From Corbicula japonica (Eukaryota; Mollusca; Bivalvia; Venerida; Cyrenidae): 64,000 nt of DNA. The DNA lies in the NCBI GenBank assembly GCA_038501625.1, contig JAZAYU010000365.1:124001-188000 (forward strand), given 5' to 3'. The translations under genes and the position numbers were made by a program. Shown one piece after another: positions 1 through 11,215 of this stretch (the first letter of the stretch is position 1; each line of letters begins with the position of its first letter). Below the pieces are notes generated by a model that searched no databases, was not told where the DNA came from, and saw only the letters and a list, made by a program, of their open reading frames with translations.

Positions 1-106
1 TGTCTTAATAATGGAACTTTCTAGTTGTCAGGTCCAGCAAACCATTCTAATTTTGATTATAATGACATACATAACAATGTCATTAAAAACTGAGAAAGTT
101 TAGATT

Positions 107-361
107 ACTTTTGTGCATTAAGACACCAAATATTGATTACTTTTGTGCAATAAGATACATATTAATTACTTATTTACAATAAGACACCAAATATTGAAAA
201 CTTTTGTGCAATAAGTCACCTAGTATTGATTACTTTTGTGCAATAAGGTGCATATTGATTACTTATTTGCAATAAAACTCCAAATATTAATTACTTTTGT
301 GCAGTAAGACAGTCACCAAATATTTATAACGTTAATGTGCAATTAAGACACCAAATATTGT
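107..361. repeat. Tandem array of ~29-38 bp AT-rich units
   Basis: About eight imperfect units of the form 'ataagacaccaaatattga' followed by 'ttacttttgtgca'. Unit length varies from 29 to 38 bp, and a short form ('ataagatacatattaatta...') alternates with the long form. There is no coding signal. Confidence 0.8.
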
Positions 362-790
362 TCCATTTTTAATGAAAGGGGAGGTAAATATAAAAAAATT
401 AAAGTGGAAGTGAAGTTTTTACCTATTCCTTAGAATGCCAGATAAAATACTTTTTTCATAGCTAATTGAGACTTGTTGTCGAAACACACAGAAAACAAAT
501 TTTCAAAAATCTTTTGTGTAGTTTTCCATACTAACAGTTTATTTTAAGATGAAATACCTCATTATTATTTGGAAAAAAAAACTTGTTTATTACGAGGGAA
601 GAATTTCCTGCAGGCAATTATATAAGGTTTCCTTTTAAAGGCTGATAACCGAGAAAAGTTCAGGATAAATCTGATTTATGTGAAAGCTTGAAACACGTTT
701 TTTACAATGCTAGTTTATGTTCGTAAAATGTACTTGATAAACTTATTTTCACATATATTTTTAAGCTTGCTGAATCATTATGTAAAAGAA
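362..790. other. AT-rich sequence, nothing recognised
   Basis: Unique-looking AT-rich DNA between two tandem arrays. I see no ORF, inverted repeat or RNA-like motif in it. Confidence 0.5.
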
Positions 791-804
791 ATAGAATATG
801 ACAT

Positions 805-2350
805 ATATGAAAATAACTGTAGAAGACCTAAGAGAATGTGACAGACCTGCAGCAAATATAGCAGATCTTGAGCTAACTGTGGCAGATATACAGAAATGGT
901 TAACTGAGGAAGATCTTGAGTCAACTGTGGCAGATAATACAGAAATTGCTGTGGCAGACCTTGAGTCAACTGTGGCAGATAATACAGAAATTGCTGTGGC
1001 AGACCTTGAGTCAACTGTGGAGGATAATACAGTTATTGCTTACTGTGGCAGACGGGTCCGTTCTAATACCCCAAACTACCCCAAACCACCCCAAACCACA
1101 CCCCAAACTACCCCAAGCAGACCTTGAGTCAACTGTGGCAGATAATACAGAAATTGCTGTGGCAGACCTTGAGTCAACTGTGGCAGATAATACAGAAATT
1201 GCTGTGGCAGATCTTGAACCAACTGTGGCAGATAATACAGAAATTGCTGTGGCAGACCTTGAACCGTTACTGTGGCAGATAATACAGAAATTGCTGTGGC
1301 AGACCTTGAGTCAACTGTGGCAGATATACAGAAATTGCTGTGGCAGACCTTGAACCAACTGTGGCAGATAATACAGAAATTGCTGTGTCAGACCTTGAAC
1401 CATTACTGTGGCAGATATACAGAAATTGCTGTGGCAGACCTTGAACCAACTGTGGCAGATAATACAGAAATTGCTGTGTCAGACCTTGAACCATTACTGT
1501 GGCAGATAATACAGAAATTGCTGTGGCAGACCTTGTGTCAACTGTGGCAGATATACAGAAATTGCTGTGGCAGACCTTGAACCAACTGTGGCAGATAATA
1601 CAGAAATTGCTGTGGCAGACCTTGAGTCAACTGTGGCAGATATACAAAAATTGCTGTGGCAGACCTTGAACCAACTGTGGCAGATAATACAGAAATTGCT
1701 GTGGCAGACCTTGAACCAACTGTGGCAGATAATACAGAAATTGCTGTGGCAGACCTTGAACCAACTGTGGCAGATAATACAGAAATTGCTGTGGCAGACC
1801 TTGAACCAACTGTGGCAGATAATACAGAAATTGCTGTGGCAGACCTTGAGTCAACTGTGGCAGATAATACAGAAATTGCTGTGGCAGACCTTGAACCAAC
1901 TGTGGCAGATAATACAGAAATTGCTGTGGCAGACCTTGAACCAACTGTGGCAGATAATACAGAAATTGCTAACTGTGGCAGATCTTGAGTCAACTGTGGC
2001 AGATATACAGAAATTGCTGTGTCAGACCTTGAAGCCAACTGTGGCAGATATACAGAAATTGCTAACTGTGGCAGATCTTGAGTCAACTGTGGCAGATATA
2101 CAGAAATTGCTTACTGTGGCAGATCTTGAGCCAACTGTGGCAGATATACAGAAATTGTCAACTCTGGCAGATCTTGAGTCAACTGTGGCAGATATACAGA
2201 AATTGCTAACTGTGGAAGATCTTGAGCCAACTGTAGCAGATATACAGAAATTGCTAACTGTGGCAGATCTTGAGCTAACTGTGGAAGATCTTGAGCCATT
2301 TGTTACTGTGGCAGATATACAGAAATCGCTAACTGTGGCAGACCTTAGGG
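805..2350. repeat. 45-bp minisatellite (~33 units)
   Basis: The unit is built from two related halves that both start ctgtggcaga: a 24-bp half (ctgtggcaga + taatacagaaattg) and a 21-bp half (ctgtggcaga + ccttgagtcaa or ccttgaaccaa). Units in the right-hand part (about 1,970-2,345) are mostly 48 bp, with 'ctaactgtggcagatcttgag'. The array is open in several frames on both strands, giving ORFs up to 280 codons. However, the taatac/tatac variants change unit length by one base, so the reading frame drifts through the array. That argues for a non-coding minisatellite. Immediately after the array comes a stop codon and ordinary AT-rich DNA. Confidence 0.9.
1069..1114 (-). other. C4-tract insert in minisatellite; G-quadruplex-capable on minus strand
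   Basis: Five CCCC tracts (1069, 1079, 1089, 1101, 1111) separated by 6-8 bases interrupt the 45-bp array. The minus strand reads as five GGGG runs with short loops, which meets the usual G-quadruplex pattern. Structure formation is inferred. Confidence 0.6.
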
Positions 2351-2612
2351 CCAGCTCCTGCAGGAAACAACAGAAGAAATACATTTTATCATTTGTGGAC
2401 AAAGATTAAATGATTTACGTGAAAGAAAATCTCATATTAATCCAAAATTAGATTTACAAATATTATTTATTAATCATAAAACCAGGATGCTTATTAGCTT
2501 TGCAGGGACATTCCAACAGATGTCTAATGATGTTCCTGCTGTGGAATGCTTGGCAATCAAGCTAAACACAATTCCACACTTATTGTTTGTTTCTATTCAC
2601 CTACATTAAAGT

Positions 2613-2774
2613 CCTCTATTATTAAGACCACCTCTGGGACTGTACAAAAATGGTCTTAATAGTGGGTTGGTCTTAATTCAGGGGTAGAAAATAGTGCAAA
2701 ACTGTTCAAAGGGACATTAAAATTGTGGTCTTATTATGGCGGTTGACTTAATTTCAGGGTGGTCTTAATAGAGG
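2613..2774. mobile_element. Small inverted-repeat element (MITE-like)
   Basis: The left end CCTCTATTATTAAGACCACC and the right end GGTGGTCTTAATAGAGG are complementary apart from a 3-bp indel. The 'tggtcttaata' motif also recurs inside. About 160 bp, non-coding. Confidence 0.6.
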
Positions 2775-2819
2775 TTGTACTGTAAATTCCATTCATAATC
2801 AAGAACATTTCATGCACAT

Positions 2820-2965
2820 CAATGAGGTTTGATCTAGATCTACACCAGTCACTTCTTAGTAGGAGAATATTTAATAAAATTTAATCACAGACGCACAGAC
2901 TGATCTGGATCTACACTGTTTGCCTGTGATAAAGTTTAAATCTATGGAGTAAAGTGCAAATGCTT
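2820..2965. mobile_element. Degenerate TTAA-MITE fragment
   Basis: Contains 'gatctagatctacacc' and 'actgatctggatctacact' in the arrangement of the TTAA MITE family described at 3028, ending near 'atggagtaaag'. Both ends are worn. Confidence 0.5.
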
Positions 2966-3027
2966 AGGAACTTTTTCCTTCATTAAAAAAAAATTATTAA
3001 CTTTATATTTGAACTTATTTTCCCTCT

Positions 3028-3271
3028 TTAACACTTTCCTCCATAGATGCACCTTTATTGAGTGAGCGAACAGTTTAGATCCAGATCAGCCAGCACATCT
3101 GTGCAATCTGATCAGGATCTAAACTGTTCACTTTTATTATTCATTAGGTTATTTCTGACCAAAATGTGACCAGTGCAGATCCTGATCAGAAGGCATGGAT
3201 GTGCCAGCTGATCTGGATCTACACTAGTCGCACATGCATTATAATGTGTATATATTTGAGGAAAGGGTTAA
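3028..3271. mobile_element. Palindromic TTAA MITE, complete copy
   Basis: A reference copy of the commonest family here. It starts TTAA-CACTTTCCTCCATAG (consensus TTAACCCTTTCCTCCATA) and ends GAGGAAAGGG-TTAA, 244 bp including both TTAAs. Inside, 'gtagatccagatcagcc' near the left pairs with 'gctgatctggatctac' near the right, and 'gatcaggatct' with 'agatcctgatc'. Nearly the whole element can therefore fold on itself. TTAA target sites and CCCT-type ends are typical of the piggyBac superfamily, so a non-autonomous piggyBac-type origin is inferred. No transposase is present in the window. Confidence 0.85.
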
Positions 3272-3274
3272 GGG

Positions 3275-3470
3275 AGTGTGTGAACAGTGCATATACAGAT
3301 CTGCCACCACATTAGTGCCATCTGATCTGGATCTACACTGGTCTCATCTTGGTCAGAAATAACGTTATGAATCTAATAGCGAATAGCGTAGTTCCTAGAT
3401 GGCAGGAAATTGTGTTGGCTGATCTTGATCTACACTATTTTCCCATGTGATAACAATTTATATAATATTT
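3275..3470. mobile_element. Second, decayed TTAA MITE next to the first
   Basis: Directly follows the copy ending at 3271. It has 'gtgaacagtgcatatacagatctgcc', 'gccatctgatctggatct' and 'ggtcagaaataac', but both ends are lost. Confidence 0.6.
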
Positions 3471-3471
3471 T

Positions 3472-4070
3472 AAAGTAAAATGCTTTCTTTAACATTTTCC
3501 ACTTTCTTATGCTAAGCTGGCAGAAATATTATACTAATGAATTTTCTGTTCCAACAGAACACTTTATTCTCATATTTTGCTGTGACAGCATGTTCTATCT
3601 GATATAATAGATTATTGGCTACAAAACAACATACTGGTAGTCAGTATGAAATTTCTACAATTATTAAAATAAAATATGCACATAATTAGTCAATATAGAG
3701 TGACTTATAAAGAAGAAATACAGGAATGATACTTTCTATTTATACAATCATGTATACATAATGGAAGAAAAAGTATATAATATAGTTATTTCATTTCTCA
3801 AAAAACGTTATGTCATTTCCTGTAAACAGGCGATGAAAATATTCAATTTCAATCAATTTTGGCAAGAAATTTTACAAATTTCCTTTTGGATTTTGTGATA
3901 TATTCTGAAGCTTTATAAAATAAATAACAAACAAGATAAACCTGTGAGCTAATGCTCACTAGAGATACCCCGCTTAGAGAAATATGACTTTCAAAATGTA
4001 ATTTGCAAGCAACTGTCATATGTATGAAGGGTGTCAAATTTTTCCGAGTATTTACCTATAAACATATAAA
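3472..4070. other. AT-rich DNA, nothing recognised
   Basis: No ORF of interest, no clear inverted or tandem repeat. Confidence 0.5.
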
Positions 4071-4072
4071 AT

Positions 4073-4800
4073 ACTAGATGTTTTTTTGTGAAAAATGCAT
4101 GTCTCTCTCCTGCGCCCTGGCCCCTGTGACCTTGACCTTTGACCTACTGACTCCAAAATCAATAGGGTTATTCTACTCAATAACGGCTATTACACTATTT
4201 TGTTTGAATGCTCTGGGTCAAGCTGTACTCCAGTTATTGACCAGATACAGTTTTCACTTTTTGGGGCCCCTGTGACCTTGACCTTGGACCTACTGACCCC
4301 AAAATCAATAGGAGTCCATCCATCGTATGAAGTTTGAAGGCTCTGGGTGAAATAGGACTCCTGTTATTGAGCGGAAATGGTTTTCACTCTACCGGCCCCT
4401 GTGACCCTTTACCTTTTACCTACTGACCCCCAAATCAATAGGGCTCTTCTACTCAATAAGGGCTATCACCCTATGAAGTTTGAATGCTCTGGGTCAAACG
4501 GTACTCCAGTTATTGAGCAGAAACGGTTTTCACTCTTCGGGCCCCAGTGACTGACCTTTGACCTACTGACCCCAAAATCAATAGGGTTCTTTTGCTCAAT
4601 AAGGACATCCATTGTATGAAGTTTGAAGGCTCTGGGTGAAATAGAACTCCAGTCATTGAGCAGAAATGGTTTTCACTCTTCTGGACCCTGTGACCTTGAC
4701 CTTTGACCTTCTGACCCCAAAATCAATAGGGTTCTTCTACTCAATAGGGACATCACCCTGTGAAGCTTGAATGCTGTGGGTCAAACAGTACTCCAGTTAT
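4073..4800 (+). repeat. Molluscan-type interspersed repeat with ~140-bp internal tandem units
   Basis: Opens 'ctagatgtttttttgtgaaa' and then holds about five ~140-bp units. Each unit carries 'gtgaccttgacctttgacc', 'tactgaccccaaaatcaat', 'gggttcttctactcaataa', 'gaatgctctgggtcaaa' and 'cagttattgagcagaaa'. From memory, this block is abundant in bivalve genomes. Each unit contains nuclear-receptor-like half sites (see findings). Confidence 0.8.
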
Positions 4801-4849
4801 TGAGTGGAAACAAAGTGTGACAGATGGACAGAGGGACAGAAAAAGTATT

Positions 4850-5236
4850 CAGTGAACAGGAAGTAGGTGAGCAAGGAGCATAAAATCGCTTTACACCATA
4901 TGGGACTATAGGATAAAGCAATATGCATAATATCAGGCTGCTGCATGTTATAGTTGCTTAGAAAACTGCGACGGAAAATTAAAATGCCTTTTGGTCGATG
5001 TAATGCACCTTTATAGTAACAAAATCTAAAAATATGCGGCAAACAGGAAGTAGATGAGCAAGGAGCATGAGATTGCTTTACACCATATGGGACTACAGGA
5101 TAAACCAATATGCAAAATATCAGGCTGCTGCATGTTTTAGTTGCTGAGAAAACTGCGACGGAAATTTTGTTACGGACGCACGCACGGACAAGGGTAAAAC
5201 AGTATAACCCCCTCTTTTTCAAAGCGGGGGTATAAT
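4850..5236 (+). repeat. Duplicated ~185-bp unit plus terminal hairpin of the same repeat
   Basis: Two copies of 'acaggaagtaggtgagcaag ... gaaaactgcgacggaaa' begin near 4857 and 5042. They are followed by 'acggacgcacgcacgg' and a GC-rich end in which CCCCCTC (5209) and GCGGGGG (5225) pair across 'tttttcaaa'. The terminal arrangement is one I associate with a common bivalve repeat. ORFs across it are incidental. Confidence 0.7.
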
Positions 5237-5507
5237 TAATATGGTATATATTACATACTATTATAAATTATCAAAATAATCAAATTATAAACTTCTGGGT
5301 CGGAAGTTAAAAAGACCTGGGAGGAATCATTATGAAGCATATTTTTCATATCTTTGTTATACATCAATCAATGTAATATTTCATAAAATACAAAATGTCA
5401 TCATTATCAAAAATCTTGGGAAAAATTAAGGAAAATGAGTATTCATATTTTATCATTTCCTGAAAAAAAAATCATTATTTTGCCATACCCAATGATGTAA
5501 AGGATTA

Positions 5508-5749
5508 TTAACCCTTTCCTCCATAGACACACCTTTATTGCATGGGGGAACAGTATAGATCCAGATTGGCCGGCACATCCATGCTGTCTGATCAGGATCT
5601 GCACTGTTCGCTTTTTAATTTGTAAGGTTTATTCTGACTAAAATGCAACCAGTGCAGATCCTGATCAGATGGCACAGATGTGCCGGCTGATCTGGATCTA
5701 CACTGGTCGCACATGCGTAAAAATGCATATATATGGAAGAAAGGGTTAA
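5508..5749. mobile_element. Palindromic TTAA MITE, complete copy
   Basis: Both TTAA ends are intact: TTAACCCTTTCCTCCATAG at the left and GGAAGAAAGGGTTAA at the right. 242 bp, with the full internal palindrome including 'agatccagattggccggcac' and 'gtgccggctgatctggatct'. Confidence 0.9.
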
Positions 5750-6532
5750 ATTTATGCATGTGCCACTTTTATTGCATGATTTTCTTAAATAGCTCATTAA
5801 AAGCAATATGGTGATTTGTAATTTTCTATTGGCAAACTGCAAGTTAATGCCCTACAATTTGGCAATAAGTAAACTCTAATTTTCTAATGAACACTGCATT
5901 TGCGGAAAACACTTTTTTTATTAGGTATACAAAATAATAACATGAAATAAAAAAGTTTACTTGGAAAAGTTTGCTTTTTGAAATGATTTTAAAAACCAGA
6001 AAACGAAAAAAATGTCTGAGTGACCTTTTTCTGGTGTCACCTGCATTATCTGCATGCTGCATAGCAGACAGAACACAATAATACAACTTTTTTCATGCTA
6101 GCACTTATATAATATTTCATAGTGTTCAAAATTTGCTGTTCAAAGTTTGAAGAAATTGAGCATTTTCACAGGCCAAAATTTTAACTTGCTAAGAGAGCAG
6201 ACAGATGTACTCCTTGTGAGTTTGGTTCACATTTACAGCTAATCCAACAAAAAATTTAGCATTCACTTAATTATTTAGTATTCATTAAGTGAAGTTTTAA
6301 AAATTAATAAATGACCCTATCCCCTCACCCCGACTCCTCTCACCCCTATGTCACTTTACTACCCTCTGTTCCCTTAGGGTTTCATAACTTTTGAATGCCC
6401 ACTGTGACCCTAAAAATCTGTTTATTGTTTTAATTAAGAGAAGAAAATATTGTAGCTCACTTTTTACTGAATTTCCATAGTATCAAAATCCATCATTTCA
6501 TAATAAAATCCACACTTCTTATATTTAAATCT
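5750..6532. other. AT-rich DNA, nothing recognised
   Basis: Contains a short CCCT/CACCCC-rich stretch near 6320-6360, but no gene or repeat that I can name. Confidence 0.4.
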
Positions 6533-6658
6533 GGGCTCAAGATCATAAAACTAAATCAGGAGACCAGTCTCAAATTCTTAAGCATCTGATTGGCTCAAAT
6601 GGCTCAGATGCTTGAAATTTGAGACTGGTCTCAAACCTTAGTTTTATAATCTTGGGCC
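6533..6658. mobile_element. Perfect-hairpin MITE ('GGGC..AAG.TTATAAAACT' family)
   Basis: Self-complementary ~125 bp element. 'gggctcaagatcataaaact' at the left pairs with 'agttttataatcttgggcc' at the right, and 'gaccagtctcaaat..aagcatctgattggct' pairs with its complement. Related copies lie near 8224 (half), 22223, 23116, 24773 (half), 26016 (half), 29175, 39115 and 53229. Confidence 0.8.
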
Positions 6659-7420
6659 ATTGTAACATATTACTATACTGCATTTTAATAGTAACAAAAA
6701 TAGTAACAAAATCCATCATTTTATATTATAATACACATTTCTTGTATTGAATCCTGGTTGAGTGGATACAAAAAGCCATTAGAATTTGCAATAATTTCCA
6801 CAGTTTTCTATAAACATAACATTAATCTCTATCTGCTTAAGGTCTGACAGACTAGGTTTGTTTAATCTGATGATATTTCTGCTACTGTCAGTCAATAGAG
6901 ATAGATCTAATCATTTTATGGTAACAAGATTTTTTAGTTGTTGTTGTTTTTTTCTTTACAAAATACTGCAGAAATAGTAACATTAATGGGGTAATAATTT
7001 TTGTGGATTTCTTGGGCAGATCGATAAATGACTTTAAAGCCGCCACGAAATAAACAAATGGACATAAATGTAGTATATACTAAATTGAATTCCATGAAAT
7101 AAAGAACCAATGAAAAATGGAATCTAACAGAAAACCACTGAATTTTGTGTCCACGAAAATAATTGCATCCACAGTATATTAATATCAATGATGCTATTGC
7201 ATTAGACAGTATAAGGAAACAGCACACTCGACTTTCCAATCTATTTAAAAGTTTGAAAATAATTTTAAGAAAGCGGTTGTTTATTTGAATTAATTGATGA
7301 AAGACTAAATTGATTTCAAATAATTGAAAAGGGGAATAACTATAAATTTGGAAGAGTTAGAAAACTTCTAAGTAATTTACTACAATTAACTGTTGTAACT
7401 GCTATAAAACAATTACCATA
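6659..7420. other. AT-rich DNA, nothing recognised
   Basis: No feature beyond a local short palindrome ('ctctatctgc' at about 6827 and 'aatagagatagat' at about 6894). Confidence 0.4.
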
Positions 7421-7665
7421 AACAAGTTTTCTCCATCTATACACCTATATAGCATGGGCAAACAGTGTAGATCCAGAACATCTGGCACATCTGTGCAATC
7501 TGATCTGAGGATCTGCACTGTTTGCTTTTGTGTGAGTATAAAGTTATTACTTACTACAAAGTGAACAGTGAAGATCCTGATCAGACAGTACAGATATGCC
7601 TGCTAATCTGAATCTACACTGGTCACATATGCATAAAAAGGCGTAAATTTGGAGAAAAGGGATAA
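7421..7665. mobile_element. TTAA MITE, worn ends
   Basis: Internal palindrome is recognisable ('gcaaacagtgtagatccaga', 'ctgatctgaggatctgcact', 'agatcctgatcagacag', 'ggagaaaagggataa'). The terminal TTAAs have mutated. Confidence 0.75.
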
Positions 7666-7827
7666 AGAGGATTCCGATAGTATTGCAGACATATAACTTC
7701 TAACAGACTTTTTGAATGATGAACAATGTAGACCATATTTAGATTTCATTAAGGGCATAACCCAAAATTTTATTATGGGCACAACATAGAAGCCCCTTAC
7801 CGAGTTGTAATGGCATGGACACAGACA

Positions 7828-7975
7828 AACAGAGAGACAGACATACAGAGATACAGACATAAATACAAAAAGACAGACAGATAGACAAGTCAAATTAAGA
7901 CACAGTCAGACAACGTACCAGACCAGACTGGACCAGACAGACAGACAGACCAGACCAGACCAGACCAGACCAGAC
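7828..7975. repeat. Microsatellite cluster (AGAC)n / (CCAGA)n
   Basis: Interrupted tetranucleotide AGAC repeats followed by pentanucleotide CCAGA repeats, reading 'gaccagaccagaccagacc' near the end. Confidence 0.85.
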
Positions 7976-8223
7976 ATTCTTTTAATCCTCTAATTGAAAA
8001 CCGTAAACTTTGCACAAAATGAAGCAATATAACATAACATCAAAGTAACAGAAAATGGATGAAACAATAATAATTATTATGATTATACAGTTGCAAAATA
8101 AACCCTACTTTTACTCAATTTGTCTGCAGAATTGTATCAAATTATTTTGAAATTGCCAACATCAAAAGCAAAGCATCAAAGCTTTTGAAATAATGTATCG
8201 AAATGGAACTATTCATCAATTCT

Positions 8224-8435
8224 GGGCTGAAGGTTATAAAACTGAGCATGGAAACCAGTCTCAAATCTCAAGCATCTGATTGGCTGAAATGGCGACTTGT
8301 TGCTTTTAAAATTATTGTAGTTATTACTGACCAGGTTATGCCAACTGTAGATTCTGAACAGACTGCATGCTGATCTTGATCTACACTTGTTGCATGTAAG
8401 ATATTGGAAATATTCATGGAGAAAAGGATCAATAT
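8224..8435. mobile_element. Half hairpin-MITE fused to TTAA-MITE remnant
   Basis: Left half of the hairpin family ('gggctgaaggttataaaact' through 'ctgaaatggcgac', ending about 8296). It runs directly into TTAA-MITE sequence ('attactgaccaggttatgcc', 'gctgatcttgatctacact'). Probably an insertion that later lost one arm. Confidence 0.6.
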
Positions 8436-8490
8436 ATAAGCACACTCAAAAAGTTGTTCTTAAAAATTTTGTTCTTTGTGTGATATTATA

Positions 8491-8741
8491 ATAACCCTTT
8501 CCTCCGAATACATTTTGTATACACATTTGGACGCATGTGCAACCAGTGTAGATCCAGGTCAACAGGCACATTTGTGCCATTAGATCAGGATCTGCACTGG
8601 TCGTATTAAGGTCAGAAATAACATAATAAATCATAAAGCGAACAGTACAGATCCTGATCAGACAGCACGGATGTGCTGGCTGATCTGGATCTACTCTGTT
8701 TGCCAACACAATGAAGGTGTGTCTATGGAGGAAAGGGTTAA
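8491..8741. mobile_element. Palindromic TTAA MITE, near-complete
   Basis: Left end ATAACCCTTTCCTCC (one mismatch in the TTAA), right end GGAGGAAAGGGTTAA, 251 bp, with the internal palindrome well preserved. Confidence 0.85.
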
Positions 8742-9554
8742 ATATAATTTTGAGAGATAAATGCAAGTCTGTGGTATCTTCTTCTTAACATAATGTAGTT
8801 ACAACAATAAACCATGCAACCCTCAAATAATGTAACAGCAGGTTCTACATAATAAAGAAGAATGCCTTATCTATGAAACTGTCAGAGTTAATCAAATATT
8901 TCATGATATTTGTGTATCATTAAGTACCATCAGTAGTAATATAGCTTCCTCACTATTATTAATAATCAGCAACAAAATATTTTTCATTTGTTTTGATTAA
9001 TCTCCAGGAAATTTTCAAATAAATGCAAATGTATATTAACTGATTTTTTTCCTAAAAAAATAACATGTCTGAATGTTACAATTGAGGCTAAAATTCATTT
9101 TTGAATTTGGCATGACATGGTGATGTGTACTTTGTTCTGTAAAACAGTTAATAAAAAATGTGGCCCTAACTGCAGATTTTAATTTTCACGCACAGTGCAA
9201 TTAATTTCTATGATTTTATTTAAGTTTGTTCTTAAATCTTTGTTTCAAACCAATAAATAATTTCATAAAACTATTATTGTTAATTTCAAGGTTTGATTAC
9301 AGAATGCCTAATGAAAATAAGATCAAATGCCCAAACAATACCCTAAATTATCCATTGCTAAAAAATATCATTAAAATGTCCAAATAACACCCTAAATCTA
9401 CAAACAAGTTAATATCTGCTAAATAAAATAAACCTTACTCTGTTGAAGAATAATTCCAAGCGTTCACATCATTTCATATTTTAACTTTCATGTCTTAAGC
9501 TTTCTTAGAACTTTCCTGTTGAATCAAAGCGTCTGTATATTTAAAAAAATTTGT
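8742..9554. other. AT-rich DNA, nothing recognised
   Basis: About 800 bp without ORF or repeat structure that I can recognise. Confidence 0.4.
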
Positions 9555-9758
9555 TACTGTGGTATCAATATATTATGCGGTGGTATAATTTTCGCGCAAG
9601 GGAAAGAATGCAAAACAGAACCCTTACTAAATCAAACCATTGAATATCTAGTCTTATAAAATAACAAAATTGTGCATGAATTTATGCCTGGGCGAAAAAT
9701 GTTATTTATGTCTTTAGCGCCAAATTTAATACCTGCGAAATTAAATGATACCACAGTA
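9555..9758. mobile_element. TIR element (TACTGTGGTATCA ends)
   Basis: A 13-bp perfect inverted repeat, TACTGTGGTATCA at 9555-9567 and TGATACCACAGTA at 9746-9758, encloses 204 bp that include 'ttcgcgcaaggg' and 'ctgcgaaattaaa'. Degenerate relatives sit near 32935-33143 and, as one end only, near 50044. Confidence 0.7.
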
Positions 9759-9970
9759 TATCACAAGCAATTTGATAACTGCGAAATTAAATACCACAGT
9801 ATATCACAAGCATTATTATATTATAATACTCCACAGCACCAGTACTTTTGCATACTCCTATCTTGCTATAACAACCATAGAGTAACAAAGTACCCATGTT
9901 TCTATCCAGAAAGGAATGCCTCTACTGTCACAGACAATATAGGAATACCAATATCCACACATCACCAGGA

Positions 9971-10905
9971 ACAAAATCCATGTTTTTCCTGCTGTCAGAT
10001 ATCTCTATAATCACATGGTGAGAGTATTGGCCAAATTAGCACTGATTCTTCAAGCTTAACCCTTTACTCAATTGTTATGCATTTTATCGCTTTTGTGATC
10101 AGAGTAGATCCAGATCAGCAGGCACTTCTGTGCCATCTGATCATTATCTATGCTGTTCTATTTTTGTCAGAAATTACCTATGAATGAAAACCTAGTTAAG
10201 ATCCTTATCAGACCTCACAGATGTGCCAGCTGATCTGGATCTACACTGTCAACAACATCATAAAGGCCTATATAATTATGGAGGACAAAATCCATGTTTT
10301 CTGAGCTGTCAGATCTCTCTATAATCACATGGTGAGAGTATTGGCCAAATTAGCACTGATTCTTCAAGCTTAAACCTTTACTCTATAGATATGGCTTTTA
10401 TCGGATGGTGGAACAGTGTAGATCCTGATCAGCCGGCACATAATGATTCCTGTCAGGATCTGCACTAATCACTTTTTTGGTCAGATATCATCTTAAAAAT
10501 CAAATGCTGTGTAGATCCTGATTTGATGGCATGTATGTGCCAGCTGATCTGGATTTTAGAACACTTCACCCACACCAATCCATGTTTTCCGGGCTGTCAG
10601 ATATCTCTATAATCACATGATGAGAGTAATTTAAGCACTGATTTAACCCTTTACTATTAACACTTTTTATCACATTTGCGAGCCGGCCCATCCTTGCCAT
10701 CTGATCAAGATCTACAATGTTCACTTTCTGATTCATAAGATGTTTTTGATCAAAAAGCTTTACTTTTTTATTTAAAAGTTGTTTTGTTTTTTTATCAAAA
10801 AGCAAACAGTGCAGTTCCTAATCAGACAACACAGATGTGTCGGCTGATCTGGATCTACACTAGTCACTCACATGCCGTTAATTGCATTTTTGGAGTAAAG
10901 GGATA
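9971..10905. repeat. Three tandem units, each ~95-bp flank plus a TTAA MITE
   Basis: The flank 'aaaatccatgtttt..tgctgtcagatatctctataatcacatg' recurs at 9971, 10288 and 10576. Each time it is followed by a TTAA MITE (10056-10287, about 10370-10560, 10643-10905). The unit is about 290-330 bp. Flanking host DNA was therefore copied together with the MITE, which points to tandem duplication rather than three independent insertions. Confidence 0.8.
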
Positions 10906-11140
10906 ATTAAGAAAACCTATTCTTGAATGCGATATTCTTTTGATAAAAAATCATTAAAATCTTTTTCAAACTTCAAATCTGAATTTCAAAGCATTTTAAA
11001 AAATCTGTCAAAAAAAAAATAAGCGAAGAATTTATCTTCAACATTATAAATTAGTATTGTCCAACACTATTGACCTGGCACCTAATTAATGTTGGTATAT
11101 AACCAGCAAATAAACAAATATATTTGATTATTTCACAACA

Positions 11141-11215
11141 GTGAGTTGTGGTGTATTGGTATACATGTCGGACTACAGATATGAAGGTCTCTGGTTCGAA
11201 TCCTAACAAACATCA
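11141..11215 (+). tRNA. tRNA-like sequence (SINE head or tRNA pseudogene)
   Basis: An A-box-like TGGTGTATTGG and a perfect B-box GGTTCGAATCC lie about 34 bases apart. A D-stem (gtgt/acat) and most of an anticodon stem (tcgga/tatga) can be drawn around loop ctacaga. The acceptor stem does not pair and the T stem is 3 of 5, so this is not a working tRNA. No tail or target duplication was found that would prove a SINE. Confidence 0.35.

Noticed and set aside
1069..1114. CCCCAAAC tracts as interstitial telomere sequence
   Set aside because: Spacing is irregular, and most animals, molluscs included, use TTAGGG. It reads better as a C-rich interruption of the minisatellite.
1567..2409. A 280-codon plus-strand ORF in the 45-bp array as a repetitive protein
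   Set aside because: The peptide repeat changes phase within the ORF, several frames on both strands are equally open, and unit length varies by single bases. These are signs of a non-coding minisatellite.
11141..11215. A functional tRNA gene
   Set aside because: The B box is good, but the acceptor stem does not pair and the T stem is imperfect; kept only as tRNA-like.
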